Positions 8,670 to 17,408 of a DNA stretch of 64,000 nucleotides are shown piece by piece. Numbering within the stretch: position 1 is the first letter of the stretch; every line of letters begins with the position of its first letter. The stretch is from the NCBI RefSeq assembly GCF_000719705.1, contig NZ_JOHO01000027.1, positions 1 through 64,000 of the forward strand. The letters run 5' to 3'. Made by a program: the position numbers and the translations under genes. Source of the stretch: Streptomyces sp. NRRL S-350 (GTDB lineage Bacteria > Actinomycetota > Actinomycetes > Streptomycetales > Streptomycetaceae). The notes beneath the pieces are model-generated. The model had not been told where the DNA came from. It ran no database searches and worked only from the letters and a program-made list of their open reading frames with translations.

Positions 8670-9553
8670 TTGCCGATTCCAACCGTCATGCCCTGGATGA
8701 TCCGCGAGCCCATCCAGGAGAAGAGCGCGATCATCGGGGCGAGGATGATGCAGACTCCGGCGAACATGGTGCCGTAGTCCAGGCCGTTGAACTGCTGGGC
8801 CGCGACGAACGAGGAGAGCGCCACCGGGAGGGTGAGCTGGTCCTGGCTGTTCGTCAGGACGAGGGCGAACAGGGTCTCGTTCCAGGCGGCGATGAACTGC
8901 AGCAGGAAGGCGGTGATCAGCCCGCCCCGGGCGACGGGGAGGATCACCTGCACGAAGGTGCGCACCGGCCCGGCGCCGTCCAGGACGGCCGCCTCCTCCA
9001 GGGCTCCGGGGATGCTGCTGAAGAACCCGGTCAGCAGGAAGACCGTGAAGGGCATCGCCAGGCCGACGTAGACCAGCCCGAGGCCGAGGTCGCTGTCGGT
9101 GAGGTTCACCCGGGACAGTCCGACGAAGAGCGGCACCACCAGGACCTGGCCGGGCACGCCGAGGCCCATGGCGAAGGTCGTCGTCAGCGCGGAGGAGGTC
9201 CGCGAACGGCGCCGGGCGAGGGCGTAGGCGCAGGGGGCGGCGAGGACGACGGCGACCACGGAGGAGAGGCCGGCGGTGAGCACGCTGTTGACGGCCGCCT
9301 GGGCGAAGCCGCCCTCGTCGAGCGCGGTGGCGTAGTTGTCGGTCTTCGGGGCCGCCGGCAGTCCGAAGGCGTGCTGCAGGATGTCCGGGCCGCCGCGCAG
9401 CGAGGTCACGATGATCCACAGGACCAGCAGCAGGTCGGCGGCGACCACGAGCCAGACGACGGCCGTGCCGATCCGGGTCGCGAGTCCCGTGGGGCCGCGG
9501 CCGCTGCTGCCGCGGCTCCGGCTCGTGATTCTGCTTCCGCTACTGCTTCGCAC
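8666..9553 (-). CDS. Carbohydrate ABC transporter permease (MalG-type)
   Basis: A 295-aa inner-membrane permease with six predicted hydrophobic segments; the first (VVWLVVAADLLLVLWIIVTSL) follows a basic, serine-rich tail. The BPD-transporter EAA loop is visible as EEAAVLDGAGPVRTFVQVILP. It forms the transmembrane pore with the upstream MalF-type permease. No ATPase gene is in the cluster, so a shared MsiK-type ATPase elsewhere is expected, as in other streptomycete sugar importers. It overlaps the DUF5107 gene by 4 nt. Confidence 0.92.
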   Translation of the reverse strand: MRSSSGSRITSRSRGSSGRGPTGLATRIGTAVVWLVVAADLLLVLWIIVTSLRGGPDILQHAFGLPAAPKTDNYATALDEGGFAQAAVNSVLTAGLSSVVAVVLAAPCAYALARRRSRTSSALTTTFAMGLGVPGQVLVVPLFVGLSRVNLTDSDLGLGLVYVGLAMPFTVFLLTGFFSSIPGALEEAAVLDGAGPVRTFVQVILPVARGGLITAFLLQFIAAWNETLFALVLTNSQDQLTLPVALSSFVAAQQFNGLDYGTMFAGVCIILAPMIALFSWMGSRIIQGMTVGIGK

Positions 9554-9605
9554 GGGCGGTGGCCTTTCGGGGGTTTCGTGGGTCGGGGGCGGCGGTCCGG
9601 GCGGG

Positions 9606-10571
9606 TCAGTACTCGATCGGGTCGCGGCGCAGCAGGCGGCGCAGCACGAGGGTGATCAGGGTGACCATGACCAGGCTGACCATCGCGGCGGCGGTGGCCA
9701 TGCCCAGCCGGGGGACGGTGCCCTGCGGGAACGCCTCGGCGTACACGTACACGGCGGTGTTCCAACTGCTCACCGGCGGGTAGGCGTTGGTGCTGCCGCC
9801 GTAGAGCAGGATGAGCTCGAAGATCTTCACCGAGCTGACGGTCCACAGCACCGCGCAGACGGCGATGACGTCCCAGGCGCACGGCAGGGTGATGTGCCGG
9901 AAGCGCTGGAACGGGCCGGCGCCGTCCAGTTCGGCAGCCTCGTAGAGGTAGTCGGGGATCTGGTCGACCGCCGCCATGATGATCGAGGTGTAGTAGCCCG
10001 TCGCCGTCCAGACCAGGGTGCCCAGCACCATCGGCAGCAGGTTGTCGGTCGACAGCCACTTGGGCGGCGTGGTCACTCCGAACAGCTTCAGCGCCTGGTT
10101 CACCGGGCCGGTGGGCGAGAACAGGAACCCGGCGGCGATGCCGAAGACCATGCCGTTGACCAGCGAGGGGAAGAACAGCACCGAGCGGGCGAAGAGCCTG
10201 GCCCGCATCTCGCGCAGCACCAGGGTCAGCGCGAAGCTGAGCACGAAGGTGATCGCGCCGCCGACGACCATCAGTTCCAGCGTGTTGAGCAGGGAGGTGC
10301 GGAACCGCTGGTCGCGGAAGAGCGTGAGGTAGTTGCCCGCACCCCGCCACTCCATGTCGCCCATGCCGTCCCACCTGTACAGGCTGGTCCACAGGGCGTA
10401 GCCGACGGGGGCGATGAACAGCACCGCGTACACGATCAGCGCGGGCGCGGTGAACGGCCAGAACATCCGGCGGCGCCGGCGCTCCAGCGGGCCGACGCCG
10501 GGACGGGCGGCGGGCGCGGCGCCGTCCCGGGCGGGGTCCGTCCGGGACGGGTTGTCGATCGTCGTCGCCAC
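9606..10571 (-). CDS. Carbohydrate ABC transporter permease (MalF-type)
   Basis: A 321-aa permease. The GTG at 10571 overlaps no ORF and lies 2 nt after the binding-protein stop, so translation is probably coupled. A basic tail (LERRRRRMFWPF) precedes the first membrane segment. The EAA loop is YEAAELDGAGPFQRFRHITLP. It pairs with the MalG-type permease 52 nt downstream. A shorter start at the Met before FWPF is possible. Confidence 0.9.
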   Translation of the reverse strand: MATTIDNPSRTDPARDGAAPAARPGVGPLERRRRRMFWPFTAPALIVYAVLFIAPVGYALWTSLYRWDGMGDMEWRGAGNYLTLFRDQRFRTSLLNTLELMVVGGAITFVLSFALTLVLREMRARLFARSVLFFPSLVNGMVFGIAAGFLFSPTGPVNQALKLFGVTTPPKWLSTDNLLPMVLGTLVWTATGYYTSIIMAAVDQIPDYLYEAAELDGAGPFQRFRHITLPCAWDVIAVCAVLWTVSSVKIFELILLYGGSTNAYPPVSSWNTAVYVYAEAFPQGTVPRLGMATAAAMVSLVMVTLITLVLRRLLRRDPIEY

Positions 10572-10573
10572 CG

Positions 10574-11872
10574 TCAGCCCTGGGTCTGCCAGTAGGAGGC
10601 CTGGTCGGCCTTGCACTTGGCGACGAACTGGGCGGCCGTCGTCTTGCCGTGCCAGAAGTCCAGGTAGTTCTCGTTCAGGACCTTGGAGAGCCAGCCGCCG
10701 GACACCCCGTCGAAGCCGAGGCGCAGGGTCGGGGCCGCCAGGGCCTTCTGGAGGTCGGCCAGTTCGGCGGGGGCCGGGATGTCGGCGCGCGGGGTGAGGT
10801 TGAGCGCGGTGGTGGAGATCCCCGCCAGGTGCTTCTTCTGCAGGAAGAAGGAGATGAACTTCTGCGCGGCGGCGGCGTTCTTGGCCCGCTTGGGGACGGC
10901 GAAGCCGATCAGGTTGGCGTCGGGCGCCTTCGCGGTGGGCGGCAGCATCGACGCCATCTTCCAGTCGGCCGGGACCTGCTTGGCGACCTCGGCGGTGACG
11001 TAGTTGCCGTCCATGTAGAACGCGGCCTTGCCGTTCGCCCAGTTGGTCTCCTGCGCCGGGTACTTGGTGGCGTCGTAGCCGGCGATCAGGTGGCCGCCCT
11101 TGACCAGCTGCTCGATCTGCCGGGCGGCGGTGAGCACCGCCGGGTTGTCCCAGGTCGCACCGGACTTGTCGGCGGCGAGCTGGGAGACGTCCACCCCGGC
11201 ACCGTTGAGCAGGTAGTCGAAGTACAGCGCGTTGCTCCACGGGTCCTCGCCCTCGGAGGCGATGCACGCCTTCCCGGCCGACTTCAGGGCGTCGCAGACC
11301 TTGAGCAGTCCGGCCCAGTCGGTGGGCGGAGTCGGCATCGCCGCGGCGAGGACGGGATCGGCCGCGTTGTAGAACACGGCGTTGGTGATCACCTCGTACG
11401 GGATCACGTAGTGGTTCGCACCGGACGGGTCCTTCGGCAGCATGTCGAAGTACTTGGCCGGGATGACCTGGGAGACGGGGACGTCCTCCCCCGGGATCCG
11501 CTGGTCCAGCACCGCCGAGAGGTCCAGCGCCTGACCGGCCGCGGCGGTGGTGCCGTAGACCTTGTCGTCGGACTCGTCCCACAGGTCCGGGGCCTGGTTG
11601 GCGGCGATCGCCGGGCCGATCTTCTTGGCGATGTCGCGGCCCGCCCAGGTGACGTTCACCTTGGCGCCGGTGGCGGCGGTGAAGTCGGCGATCGCGGCCT
11701 TCAGGACCTGGGCCTGCGGCTCGTCGGCGCGCCACATCGACCAGTAGGTGAAGCCGCCGTCGGCCTTCGCGCCGCCTCCCGAGCCGCTGCCGCAGGCGCT
11801 CACGCCGAACGCTAGCGCGACGGCGGTGGCCGCGCCGACGACGCGGGCAGCGGAGATGGTGGTTCTCCCCAT
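10574..11872 (-). CDS. Extracellular sugar-binding lipoprotein of ABC importer
   Basis: A 432-aa lipoprotein starting at MGRTT, chosen over an upstream in-frame Met because GAGAGGA lies 8 nt before it. The signal peptide ends in the lipobox VSAC (Cys ~27). The mature part is a family-1 solute-binding protein: WSMWRADEPQ, PDLWDESDDKV, a VIPYEVITNAVFYN hinge region and GKAAFYMDGNYV. It captures the oligosaccharide or sugar outside the membrane. It is first gene of the operon and is divergent from the LacI gene, with an operator in its leader. Confidence 0.92.
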   Translation of the reverse strand: MGRTTISAARVVGAATAVALAFGVSACGSGSGGGAKADGGFTYWSMWRADEPQAQVLKAAIADFTAATGAKVNVTWAGRDIAKKIGPAIAANQAPDLWDESDDKVYGTTAAAGQALDLSAVLDQRIPGEDVPVSQVIPAKYFDMLPKDPSGANHYVIPYEVITNAVFYNAADPVLAAAMPTPPTDWAGLLKVCDALKSAGKACIASEGEDPWSNALYFDYLLNGAGVDVSQLAADKSGATWDNPAVLTAARQIEQLVKGGHLIAGYDATKYPAQETNWANGKAAFYMDGNYVTAEVAKQVPADWKMASMLPPTAKAPDANLIGFAVPKRAKNAAAAQKFISFFLQKKHLAGISTTALNLTPRADIPAPAELADLQKALAAPTLRLGFDGVSGGWLSKVLNENYLDFWHGKTTAAQFVAKCKADQASYWQTQG

Positions 11873-11972
11873 GGGTGGTTCCTCTCGGTGGCGCGAGATG
11901 CCGCGCAGACGTGTCGTCAGCCGCGGCCCGGAGAACGGGGGGCGGCTGGATGGCTGGGACGATACGGTCGAG

Positions 11973-11988
11973 TTGACCGGTAAATCAA
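11973..11988. promoter_or_regulatory. LacI operator near the binding-protein promoter
   Basis: TTGACCGGTAAATCAA, an imperfect inverted repeat (TTGACCGGTAAA against TTTACCGGTCAA) with a central ACCGGT. The same TTGACCGGTAA core recurs just before the lacI-type gene, which makes it the likely operator for the transporter side. Confidence 0.65.
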
Positions 11989-12128
11989 GAGTCCTTGCAG
12001 AATTCACCGGGGTCGTAGGGCGATCCGGTGCCCTCTTCGGCGAAGAACCCTCACGTCACGGAGGATCCGGCTGTCCTGACCGACCTTGACGCTCCTTCAG
12101 CGGTGCCCTACGTTTCACCGAAAGCAAG

Positions 12129-12139
12129 TTGACCGGTAA
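12129..12139. promoter_or_regulatory. LacI operator in the regulator leader
   Basis: TTGACCGGTAA, identical in 11 of 11 bases to the core at 11973. It lies 16 nt before the regulator start codon and upstream of its ribosome site (GAAGGA, 12143-12148), suggesting autoregulation. Confidence 0.65.
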
Positions 12140-12155
12140 TTCGAAGGATCCAGCC

Positions 12156-13178
12156 ATGGTGACGATGCAGGACGTGGCCGAGCGTGCCGGGGTCACGAAG
12201 CAGACCGTCTCCAACGTGATCCGGGGGCGGGGCGCCGTGAGCACGGCGACCGCCGCCCGGGTGCGCGCCGCGGTCGAGGAACTGGGCTACACCCCCAACC
12301 TGGTGGCGCGATCGCTGGCCACCGGCGCCACCAGGACGGTGGGCCTGTTCGTGCCCACCGTGACGCACTCCTTCTACGCCGACATCGTCGAGGCGGTCGA
12401 GGACGTCCTCGACGAGAACGGCTACCACCTGCTGCTCTGCACCACCCGGCTGGACGGAGAGCGCGCCAAACGCCATCTGGCCGGCCTGACCAGCCGTTCG
12501 GTGGACGCGCTGCTGATCGCCGGCGACCGGGACCTGATCGACCATCTGCCGCTGCTGTCCGAGGCCTCCTTCCCCGTCGCCCTGTGCGCCTGGGAGACCG
12601 AAGCCCCCGACCGGTTCCCGGTGGTCACCATCGACTACGAGCGGGCCGGCTACCTGGCCGGGCGCCACCTGCGCGAACTCGGACACGAACGCGTCGCCGT
12701 GCTCGCCAGCCCCGACCACGCCCCGCGGGTGGCGGGCTTCCGCCGCGCCTTCACCGCCGACGGACTGGCCGTCCCCGACGACGCCGTCCACCTGGCACCC
12801 GCACCCACCCCCGCGGGCGGCTTCGCGGCGGCGAACGCGGCGCTGGCGGCCGATCCCGGCCTCACCGCGCTCTTCGCCAGCCACGACGTGCTCGCCCTCG
12901 GCGCCCTGGAGGCCGCCCGGGCCGCGGGCCGCTCCGTGCCGCACGACCTGTCGATCGTCGGACACGACGACAACCCGGAGGTCGGACTCGCCCGGCCCGC
13001 CCTCACCAGCGTCGCCATCCCCCGGCGGGAGATGGCGAGGGAGGCCGTCGAACTGCTGCTGCGCGCCCTGAGCAGGTCGGGCACCCCGGCCAACTCGATC
13101 CAGCTGCTGCGCCCCGAGCTGGTCGTCCGGGAGAGCACCGGCCCGGTCGGCGGGCGCCGAGCCGATCCGGCCGGATGA
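12156..13178 (+). CDS. LacI-family transcriptional regulator
   Basis: A 340-aa repressor. The ATG at 12156 is preferred: GAAGGA is spaced 7 nt before it and the helix-turn-helix begins at once (TMQDVAERAGVTKQTVSNVIRG, with hinge helix NLVARSLATGATRTVG). An in-frame TTG at 12129 lies inside the operator. The C-terminal periplasmic-binding-like domain (TVTHSFYADIVEAVEDVL; FASHDVLALGALEAARAAG; SIVGHDDNPEVGLARPALTSV) senses a sugar. It is divergent from the ABC/catabolic operon and shares an operator with it, so local repression relieved by sugar is inferred. Confidence 0.93.
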   Translation: MVTMQDVAERAGVTKQTVSNVIRGRGAVSTATAARVRAAVEELGYTPNLVARSLATGATRTVGLFVPTVTHSFYADIVEAVEDVLDENGYHLLLCTTRLDGERAKRHLAGLTSRSVDALLIAGDRDLIDHLPLLSEASFPVALCAWETEAPDRFPVVTIDYERAGYLAGRHLRELGHERVAVLASPDHAPRVAGFRRAFTADGLAVPDDAVHLAPAPTPAGGFAAANAALAADPGLTALFASHDVLALGALEAARAAGRSVPHDLSIVGHDDNPEVGLARPALTSVAIPRREMAREAVELLLRALSRSGTPANSIQLLRPELVVRESTGPVGGRRADPAG

Positions 13179-13536
13179 ACCCGGCCGGCCCGAGCCGAGC
13201 AGTTCCGCGCACAGCCCTTCCCCGTGCGAGCACTACGCTTCCGCGCCGGCGCCGTCCTCGTCCGGGATCATCAGCCAGTCGTTCGCGAAGTCTCCCGCGA
13301 CCGGCTCCACCGGCCAGTCGGCAGGGCCCACCGACGGCACGCTGCAGCATCTCGCGGAGATTCTCCAGGGGGCGGGGGTTCTCCGTACGTGTCCGGCGAG
13401 GTGGCGGCAGCGCCTCGTCCAGGACGTGCGGCGCGCCCCGGAACTCGCCGGCCCGGGGGTCGGACGCCGGCGGTGCCGGCGGAGGTCACGGCTCACGTGG
13501 CCGCAGGATCCTCGCTCCGAACGCCGGCGGTTGTTC
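13179..13536. other. Intergenic stretch, possible gene scrap
   Basis: There is no intact gene. A minus-strand frame ending at 13233 reads ...DWPVEPVAGDFANDWLMIPDEDG before its stop, which looks like a coding C-terminus, but no family was recognised and the rest of the frame is arginine/proline-rich. It could be the tail of a decayed gene. Confidence 0.3.
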
Positions 13537-13552
13537 TTGAATAGTCACTCAT
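13537..13552. promoter_or_regulatory. TetR operator at the regulator promoter
   Basis: TTGAATAGTCACTCAT, matching the palindrome at 14203 (TTGAATAGGTACTCAA) in 13 of 16 positions. It lies 14 nt before the TetR start codon, where autoregulation is usual. Confidence 0.7.
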
Positions 13553-13565
13553 GTATGTTTGCCCC

Positions 13566-14150
13566 ATGCCCAGACCTCGAGAGTTCGAGCCCGACACCGT
13601 CCTGAACGCGGCCATGCTGCGGTTCTGGGAGCGCGGGTACCGGGCGACGTCCATCGAGGATCTGGTGAAGGCGACCGGGGTCAAGCCGGGGAGCCTTTAC
13701 AGCGCCTTTCCGGGCGGCAAGCACGCACTGTTCCTGAAATCGCTGGAGCGCTACTCCAGGCTGGTCGTCCCCCAGAAGCTGGGCGAGTTGGAGGCCGCGG
13801 GCGCCTCGGTGGCCGAGGTCCGCGGCTACTTCGACGGGCTGGTGCACGACCTGCTCAGCCCCGAGGGCCGACAGGGATGCCTGCTCGTCAACACGGCGAT
13901 CGAGAAGGCCGCGGAGGACGACGAGGCGGCGGCCGTTGTGCGCGGCCACCTGGCCCGGCTCGAACGGTGCATGACCCACGCGCTGGAGAACGCAGCTCGC
14001 AGGGGTCAGGTACGCGCCTCGCTGGACTGCGCCGGCAGCGCCAAGCTGCTGGTTGCGACATGCCAGGGACTGATGGTCGTCGGGAAGGCGAATCCTGACG
14101 AGACGCTCCTGCGGGCGATCGTCGACAACGCCTTTGCCGCTCTCGTCTGA
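13566..14150 (+). CDS. TetR-family transcriptional regulator
   Basis: A 194-aa repressor starting at MPRPREFEPDTV. The DNA-binding helix-turn-helix is residues ~10-55 (FWERGYRATSIEDLVKATGVKPGSLYSAF). The C-terminal half contains the RQGCLLVNTAIEKA segment with a conserved cysteine, seen in regulators paired with oxidoreductases. An ATG 15 nt upstream overlaps the operator and is less likely. It is followed by a hairpin terminator and then an oxidoreductase gene preceded by the same operator, so it probably controls both genes. Confidence 0.92.
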   Translation: MPRPREFEPDTVLNAAMLRFWERGYRATSIEDLVKATGVKPGSLYSAFPGGKHALFLKSLERYSRLVVPQKLGELEAAGASVAEVRGYFDGLVHDLLSPEGRQGCLLVNTAIEKAAEDDEAAAVVRGHLARLERCMTHALENAARRGQVRASLDCAGSAKLLVATCQGLMVVGKANPDETLLRAIVDNAFAALV

Positions 14151-14163
14151 CGGCCGGGCACGC

Positions 14164-14185
14164 GAGCCACCGTACGCGGTGGCTC
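14164..14185 (+). terminator. Rho-independent terminator after the TetR gene
   Basis: GAGCCACC (14164-14171), loop GTACGC, GGTGGCTC (14178-14185), followed by TTTCTTCG. It is a perfect 8-bp stem 13 nt after the TetR stop. Confidence 0.75.
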
Positions 14186-14202
14186 TTTCTTCGCCCCAAT
14201 AG

Positions 14203-14218
14203 TTGAATAGGTACTCAA
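14203..14218. promoter_or_regulatory. TetR operator at the oxidoreductase promoter
   Basis: TTGAATAGGTACTCAA is a near-perfect 16-bp palindrome 15 nt before the oxidoreductase ATG, matching the site before the TetR gene. It was judged the stronger of the two operator copies from symmetry. Confidence 0.72.
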
Positions 14219-14233
14219 GAATGGAGCCGGGCC

Positions 14234-15214
14234 ATGAAGGCCATCGTCATCTCCGCCCACGGCGGCCCCGAGGTTCTCACCCTCACCGAACTGCCCGACC
14301 CGGTGCCCGCCGACGGCGAAGTCCTGATTCGGGTCAAGGCGTTCGGCCTCAACCACGCCGAGGCATACATGCGCAGCGGCGCCTGGGGGAAGGTCGCCGC
14401 CGTCCCCGGGATCGAGTGCGCCGGGGTGGTCGAGGCAGACCCTTCCGGCGAACTCCCCCGCGGCACCAGGGTGGTGGCGATCCTCGGCGGCATGGGGCGG
14501 ACGCGCAACGGAAGCTACGCGGAGCTGGTGACCGTGCCGGCGACCAACGTGGTGGCCGTGCGCTCGTCGCTGGACTGGGCCGATCTGGCAGCGGTGCCCG
14601 AGGTGTACGCGACGGCGTGGAGTGGCCTGTTCGGCAATCTGGACCTCCGACCGGGTGAGACCGTCCTGGTGCGGGGAGCGACCTCCTCGCTCGGCCAAGC
14701 CGCCGTCAACCTTGCGGTCGACCACGGCGCGACCGTGCTCGCCACGACCCGGAACCCGGCACACGCACCGCTGTTGAAGGAGCTCGGCGCCGCCGACGTG
14801 CTCATCGACGACGGCGCGCTCGCCGATCAGGTCTCGGAACGGGAGGTCGTCGTCGACGCGGTGTTCGACCTCGTCGGCAACAACGTCCTGCGCGACTCGC
14901 TGGCCCTGGTCCGGCCCCGCGGCCAGGTGTGCCAGCTCGGCTTCCTGGGCGGATTCGAGCCGGTGCGGGACTTCGACCCGATCACCGACCTCCCCAGCGG
15001 AGTCCGGCTCAGCTTCTTCGGCAGCGCCTTCGTCCTAGGCACCCCCGCGTTCCCGCTCACCGACGTGCCGTTGGACGAGATCTACACCAAGGTCGACGTC
15101 GGTACCCTCCGGGCCCGCCCCACCCGGGTCTTCCGGTTCGACGAGATCGTCGAAGCCCACCGGGCCATGGAGGCCGGAGAAGCCCTCGGCAAGATGGTCG
15201 TCACCCTCGACTGA
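14234..15214 (+). CDS. Zinc-independent alcohol dehydrogenase / NADPH:quinone oxidoreductase
   Basis: A 326-aa MDR-superfamily enzyme. The GroES-like N-terminus reads MKAIVISAHGGPEVLTL...GEVLIRVKAFGLNHAEAYMR, with no structural or catalytic zinc cysteines. The Rossmann nucleotide motif is VLVRGATSSLGQAAVNLAVDHGA (GxxxxxG). The C-terminal VFRFDEIVEAHRAMEAGEALGKMVV is typical of quinone reductases. It reduces quinones or enones with NADPH in the cytoplasm. It has its own promoter with a TetR operator immediately upstream, suggesting induction by an electrophile. Confidence 0.9.
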   Translation: MKAIVISAHGGPEVLTLTELPDPVPADGEVLIRVKAFGLNHAEAYMRSGAWGKVAAVPGIECAGVVEADPSGELPRGTRVVAILGGMGRTRNGSYAELVTVPATNVVAVRSSLDWADLAAVPEVYATAWSGLFGNLDLRPGETVLVRGATSSLGQAAVNLAVDHGATVLATTRNPAHAPLLKELGAADVLIDDGALADQVSEREVVVDAVFDLVGNNVLRDSLALVRPRGQVCQLGFLGGFEPVRDFDPITDLPSGVRLSFFGSAFVLGTPAFPLTDVPLDEIYTKVDVGTLRARPTRVFRFDEIVEAHRAMEAGEALGKMVVTLD

Positions 15215-15837
15215 ACTCGAGGGAGTGCTTGCCGGCGCCGGGGCGGCGCTTGGGAACGCCGTCGGCGGCGCCCCAGCCGGAGTCGACCAGGAAGGCGTCG
15301 ACAACCGTCCGGGTCACCCGCATCGCCACCGCCGCGACCGGCAAGAACCCCGACGCATAGGCTCCCCAAGACTCACTTCGTTCGAAGCGGAGTCGGGTCG
15401 TGCCCGGAGTTCACCCGAGCGCGTTGGCACTGGTGAGTACCCACGGCGCGCGCCCGGCCGGTCCCGTACCTGGGGGCGCGGTCGTTCGATTCGCGGCTCG
15501 TCCTTGTGGTCGTCGTACGGCGCTGGGCGAACCCGGGCTCACCCGCCACGGCGAGCAGGCCACGCCCCTCGTCGGCCACGGCCGGGGCAGGTTCACCGGC
15601 CTCGGCGAACGGGCGCTCACCGAGGACACGCAGAACTCGGAGCGGGGCAGCCATACCCGAGCTCGGCCTCGAACAGCACGGCGGACGCAGCATCGAAGGC
15701 GTCGGCGCCCGCGCCGGCCCGCGACTGCTCGCGACTGCTCGCGATGACCTGCGCGACCTGGCGCGACCGCACCACCGGCCGGCCCGTCACCCGCTCACTG
15801 ATCGCCCACGACCACTGACCGACATCGGAACACTCGT
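15215..15837. other. Gene-poor stretch
   Basis: No frame here resembles a known family. Minus-strand frames have locally coding-like composition (for example ERVTGRPVVRSRQVAQVIA near 15750) but are broken and overlap each other. A short direct repeat GCGACTGCTC occurs twice around 15722-15742. It looks like decayed sequence. Confidence 0.4.
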
Positions 15838-16050
15838 CTAGGCGATGCCCTGCCCGTCGATGTCCGCCCCCCACTCGTCCTCGCCGACGGCGCCCACGCA
15901 GTAGCCGCCGCCCTGGACGGTGCCGCCGGCTGCCTGGCACTGCTCGGCGGTGACGTCGTACGGGAGCGCCCAGGACGGGGCCGCGCCGGCGAGGAGGAGG
16001 ACGGCGGCGGCGAGGGGGACGGCCAGGCGGGCCGGCGATGAAGTGAGCAT
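15838..16050 (-). CDS. Small secreted protein with paired cysteines
   Basis: A 70-aa protein: a signal peptide (MLTSSPARLAVPLAAAVLLL, cleavage after PSWA likely) and a ~42-aa acidic mature part with two cysteines (AEQCQAAGG and GGYCVGAV) that could form a disulphide. An upstream in-frame Met would add 39 cysteine- and arginine-rich residues before the signal peptide, which argues for the short start; the ribosome site is weak. The family was not named. It is divergent from the injection-system operon. Confidence 0.6.
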   Translation of the reverse strand: MLTSSPARLAVPLAAAVLLLAGAAPSWALPYDVTAEQCQAAGGTVQGGGYCVGAVGEDEWGADIDGQGIA

Positions 16051-16319
16051 GGGTCCAACGGCAGCACAGGCCGGGCACGGCGGCGAGCCGTGTGCGCCCA
16101 TATGCGGGCCGCGGCAGCCGGCGGCGAAGGCACGGCGCAAGCGGCGGGAACGACCTGACGGATTCAATAGGGTGGTCGCAAGAATAGAAATACATCAATC
16201 CTATGTTTTCGCGCCACGCCCGCCGTCGGAAAATGGCTTGCAGATGGCCTTGATTCTGCTCTACTTGGACCGCTCTGGAAGGTTCGTGCGCTCTCGGTCT
16301 GAATATACAAGGGGTGATC

Positions 16320-17132
16320 TTGTCCAAATTCTCCGATGCGGTCCTGCTCGCCCTGGGTAATTCGGACGGCCTCAAGTCCGCACTGACCCCGCAGGGTGAC
16401 ACCACCGGCGTCCGGACGTTGGTCGGAGCGGTGAACGACTCGGATCTCGTCAGGGTCGACAGGGTCCAGGACGTCGCGGTGGGCGACATCGCGCTGCAGG
16501 TGCCCTTCGTCCCGCCCCGCCGCGTCGAGGGCGACCTCAGCCGGATCCTGCCGAGCCACGCCCGGACGGACCTGAGACTCGGCATCGCCGGGGATCCGGT
16601 CTGGGCCGACATCCTGGCCCGGGTCAGGGTCGAGCTGGTCGCGGAGGTCGATCCGGGCGGGGTGGAGGACGTGGTGACGCGCCTGGTCGACACCAGCGGA
16701 ACGCTGGACGAATTCCGCGCCCAGGTTCCTTTCCTCGATGTCGACGAATTCATGAAACACCATCACCTGAAGACGATCGAGGACCTGCGCGACGCGTACG
16801 AGTACCTCGTCGCCGAGTTCAGGATGCGCGCGCCGCCGGTCTTCGATCCGGCCGATCCGGCCAATGCGTACGGGATCGAGATCGCCGTGGCCGTGCTGGT
16901 CCTGGATTCCCTCGACCTGACCGCGGGCCTGCGGGCCGCCAAGGAATTCCGGGCGGCGACCGGTCACCTGCTGAGTCCCGCCGGGGCGACCGTGCCGGGC
17001 GAGGCCGTCGCGCCGTACGCCGTGGCGGTCGTGCTCCCGACGCCCGGAGCGGCCTCCGATCCGACGACGGGCGACGTGACGAAGCTGTTCGCCGGCGAGG
17101 GCGTGCTCAGCCTCTTCTTCCCCACCCCCTAG
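16320..17132 (+). CDS. Unrecognised first gene of the injection-system operon
   Basis: A 270-aa acidic, soluble protein (MSKFSDAVLLALGNSDGLK). The TTG at 16320 is preferred because AAGGGG ends 5 nt before it; a GTG at 16314 overlaps that site. There is no signal peptide or membrane segment. The N-terminal third has beta-rich stretches (LVRVDRVQDVAVGDIALQVP), the middle is helical (EFMKHHHLKTIEDLRDAYEYLVAEF). Its position directly before sheath and tube suggests a tail-completion, cap or scaffold role, but I recognise no family. The 260 nt upstream are AT-richer than the surroundings and should hold the operon promoter. Confidence 0.7.
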   Translation: MSKFSDAVLLALGNSDGLKSALTPQGDTTGVRTLVGAVNDSDLVRVDRVQDVAVGDIALQVPFVPPRRVEGDLSRILPSHARTDLRLGIAGDPVWADILARVRVELVAEVDPGGVEDVVTRLVDTSGTLDEFRAQVPFLDVDEFMKHHHLKTIEDLRDAYEYLVAEFRMRAPPVFDPADPANAYGIEIAVAVLVLDSLDLTAGLRAAKEFRAATGHLLSPAGATVPGEAVAPYAVAVVLPTPGAASDPTTGDVTKLFAGEGVLSLFFPTP

Positions 17133-17152
17133 CCACGACCGGAGGAGTACCG

Positions 17153-17362
17153 ATGCCAGCCCGCGGTGACACACCGCCCTTCGATGCCGCGCCCCTCGGC
17201 GCCCCTGCGGAGGAGCCCGGCGGCGCCTTCGAGCCGTCCCCCGCCTTCGACGCCCCTCCGCCCGGCGGGGCCGCGGCTCCCGGGGCCGGGCCGGTGCCGG
17301 GTGAGCTGTCCCCGAGCGAATTGCGCGCCCTGCAGGAGAAGTTGCGGGCGAAGTTCCACTGA
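17153..17362 (+). CDS. Small proline/alanine-rich protein
   Basis: A 69-aa protein with a strong ribosome site (GGAGGAG, 17141-17147). Residues 1-48 are disordered Pro/Ala/Gly; the last 20 (SPSELRALQEKLRAKFH) form an amphipathic helix. Small linkers of this kind occur between structural genes in phage-tail-like clusters. No family was recognised. Confidence 0.65.
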   Translation: MPARGDTPPFDAAPLGAPAEEPGGAFEPSPAFDAPPPGGAAAPGAGPVPGELSPSELRALQEKLRAKFH

Positions 17363-17408
17363 GCCAGCCGGCGTTTCTCGGGCGGGCCCGACAGAACGGA
17401 GGCGGCGG

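Noticed and set aside
15373..15693. 106-aa minus-strand frame in the gene-poor stretch
   Set aside because: No ribosome site, no family likeness and an overlapping equally open frame on the other strand.
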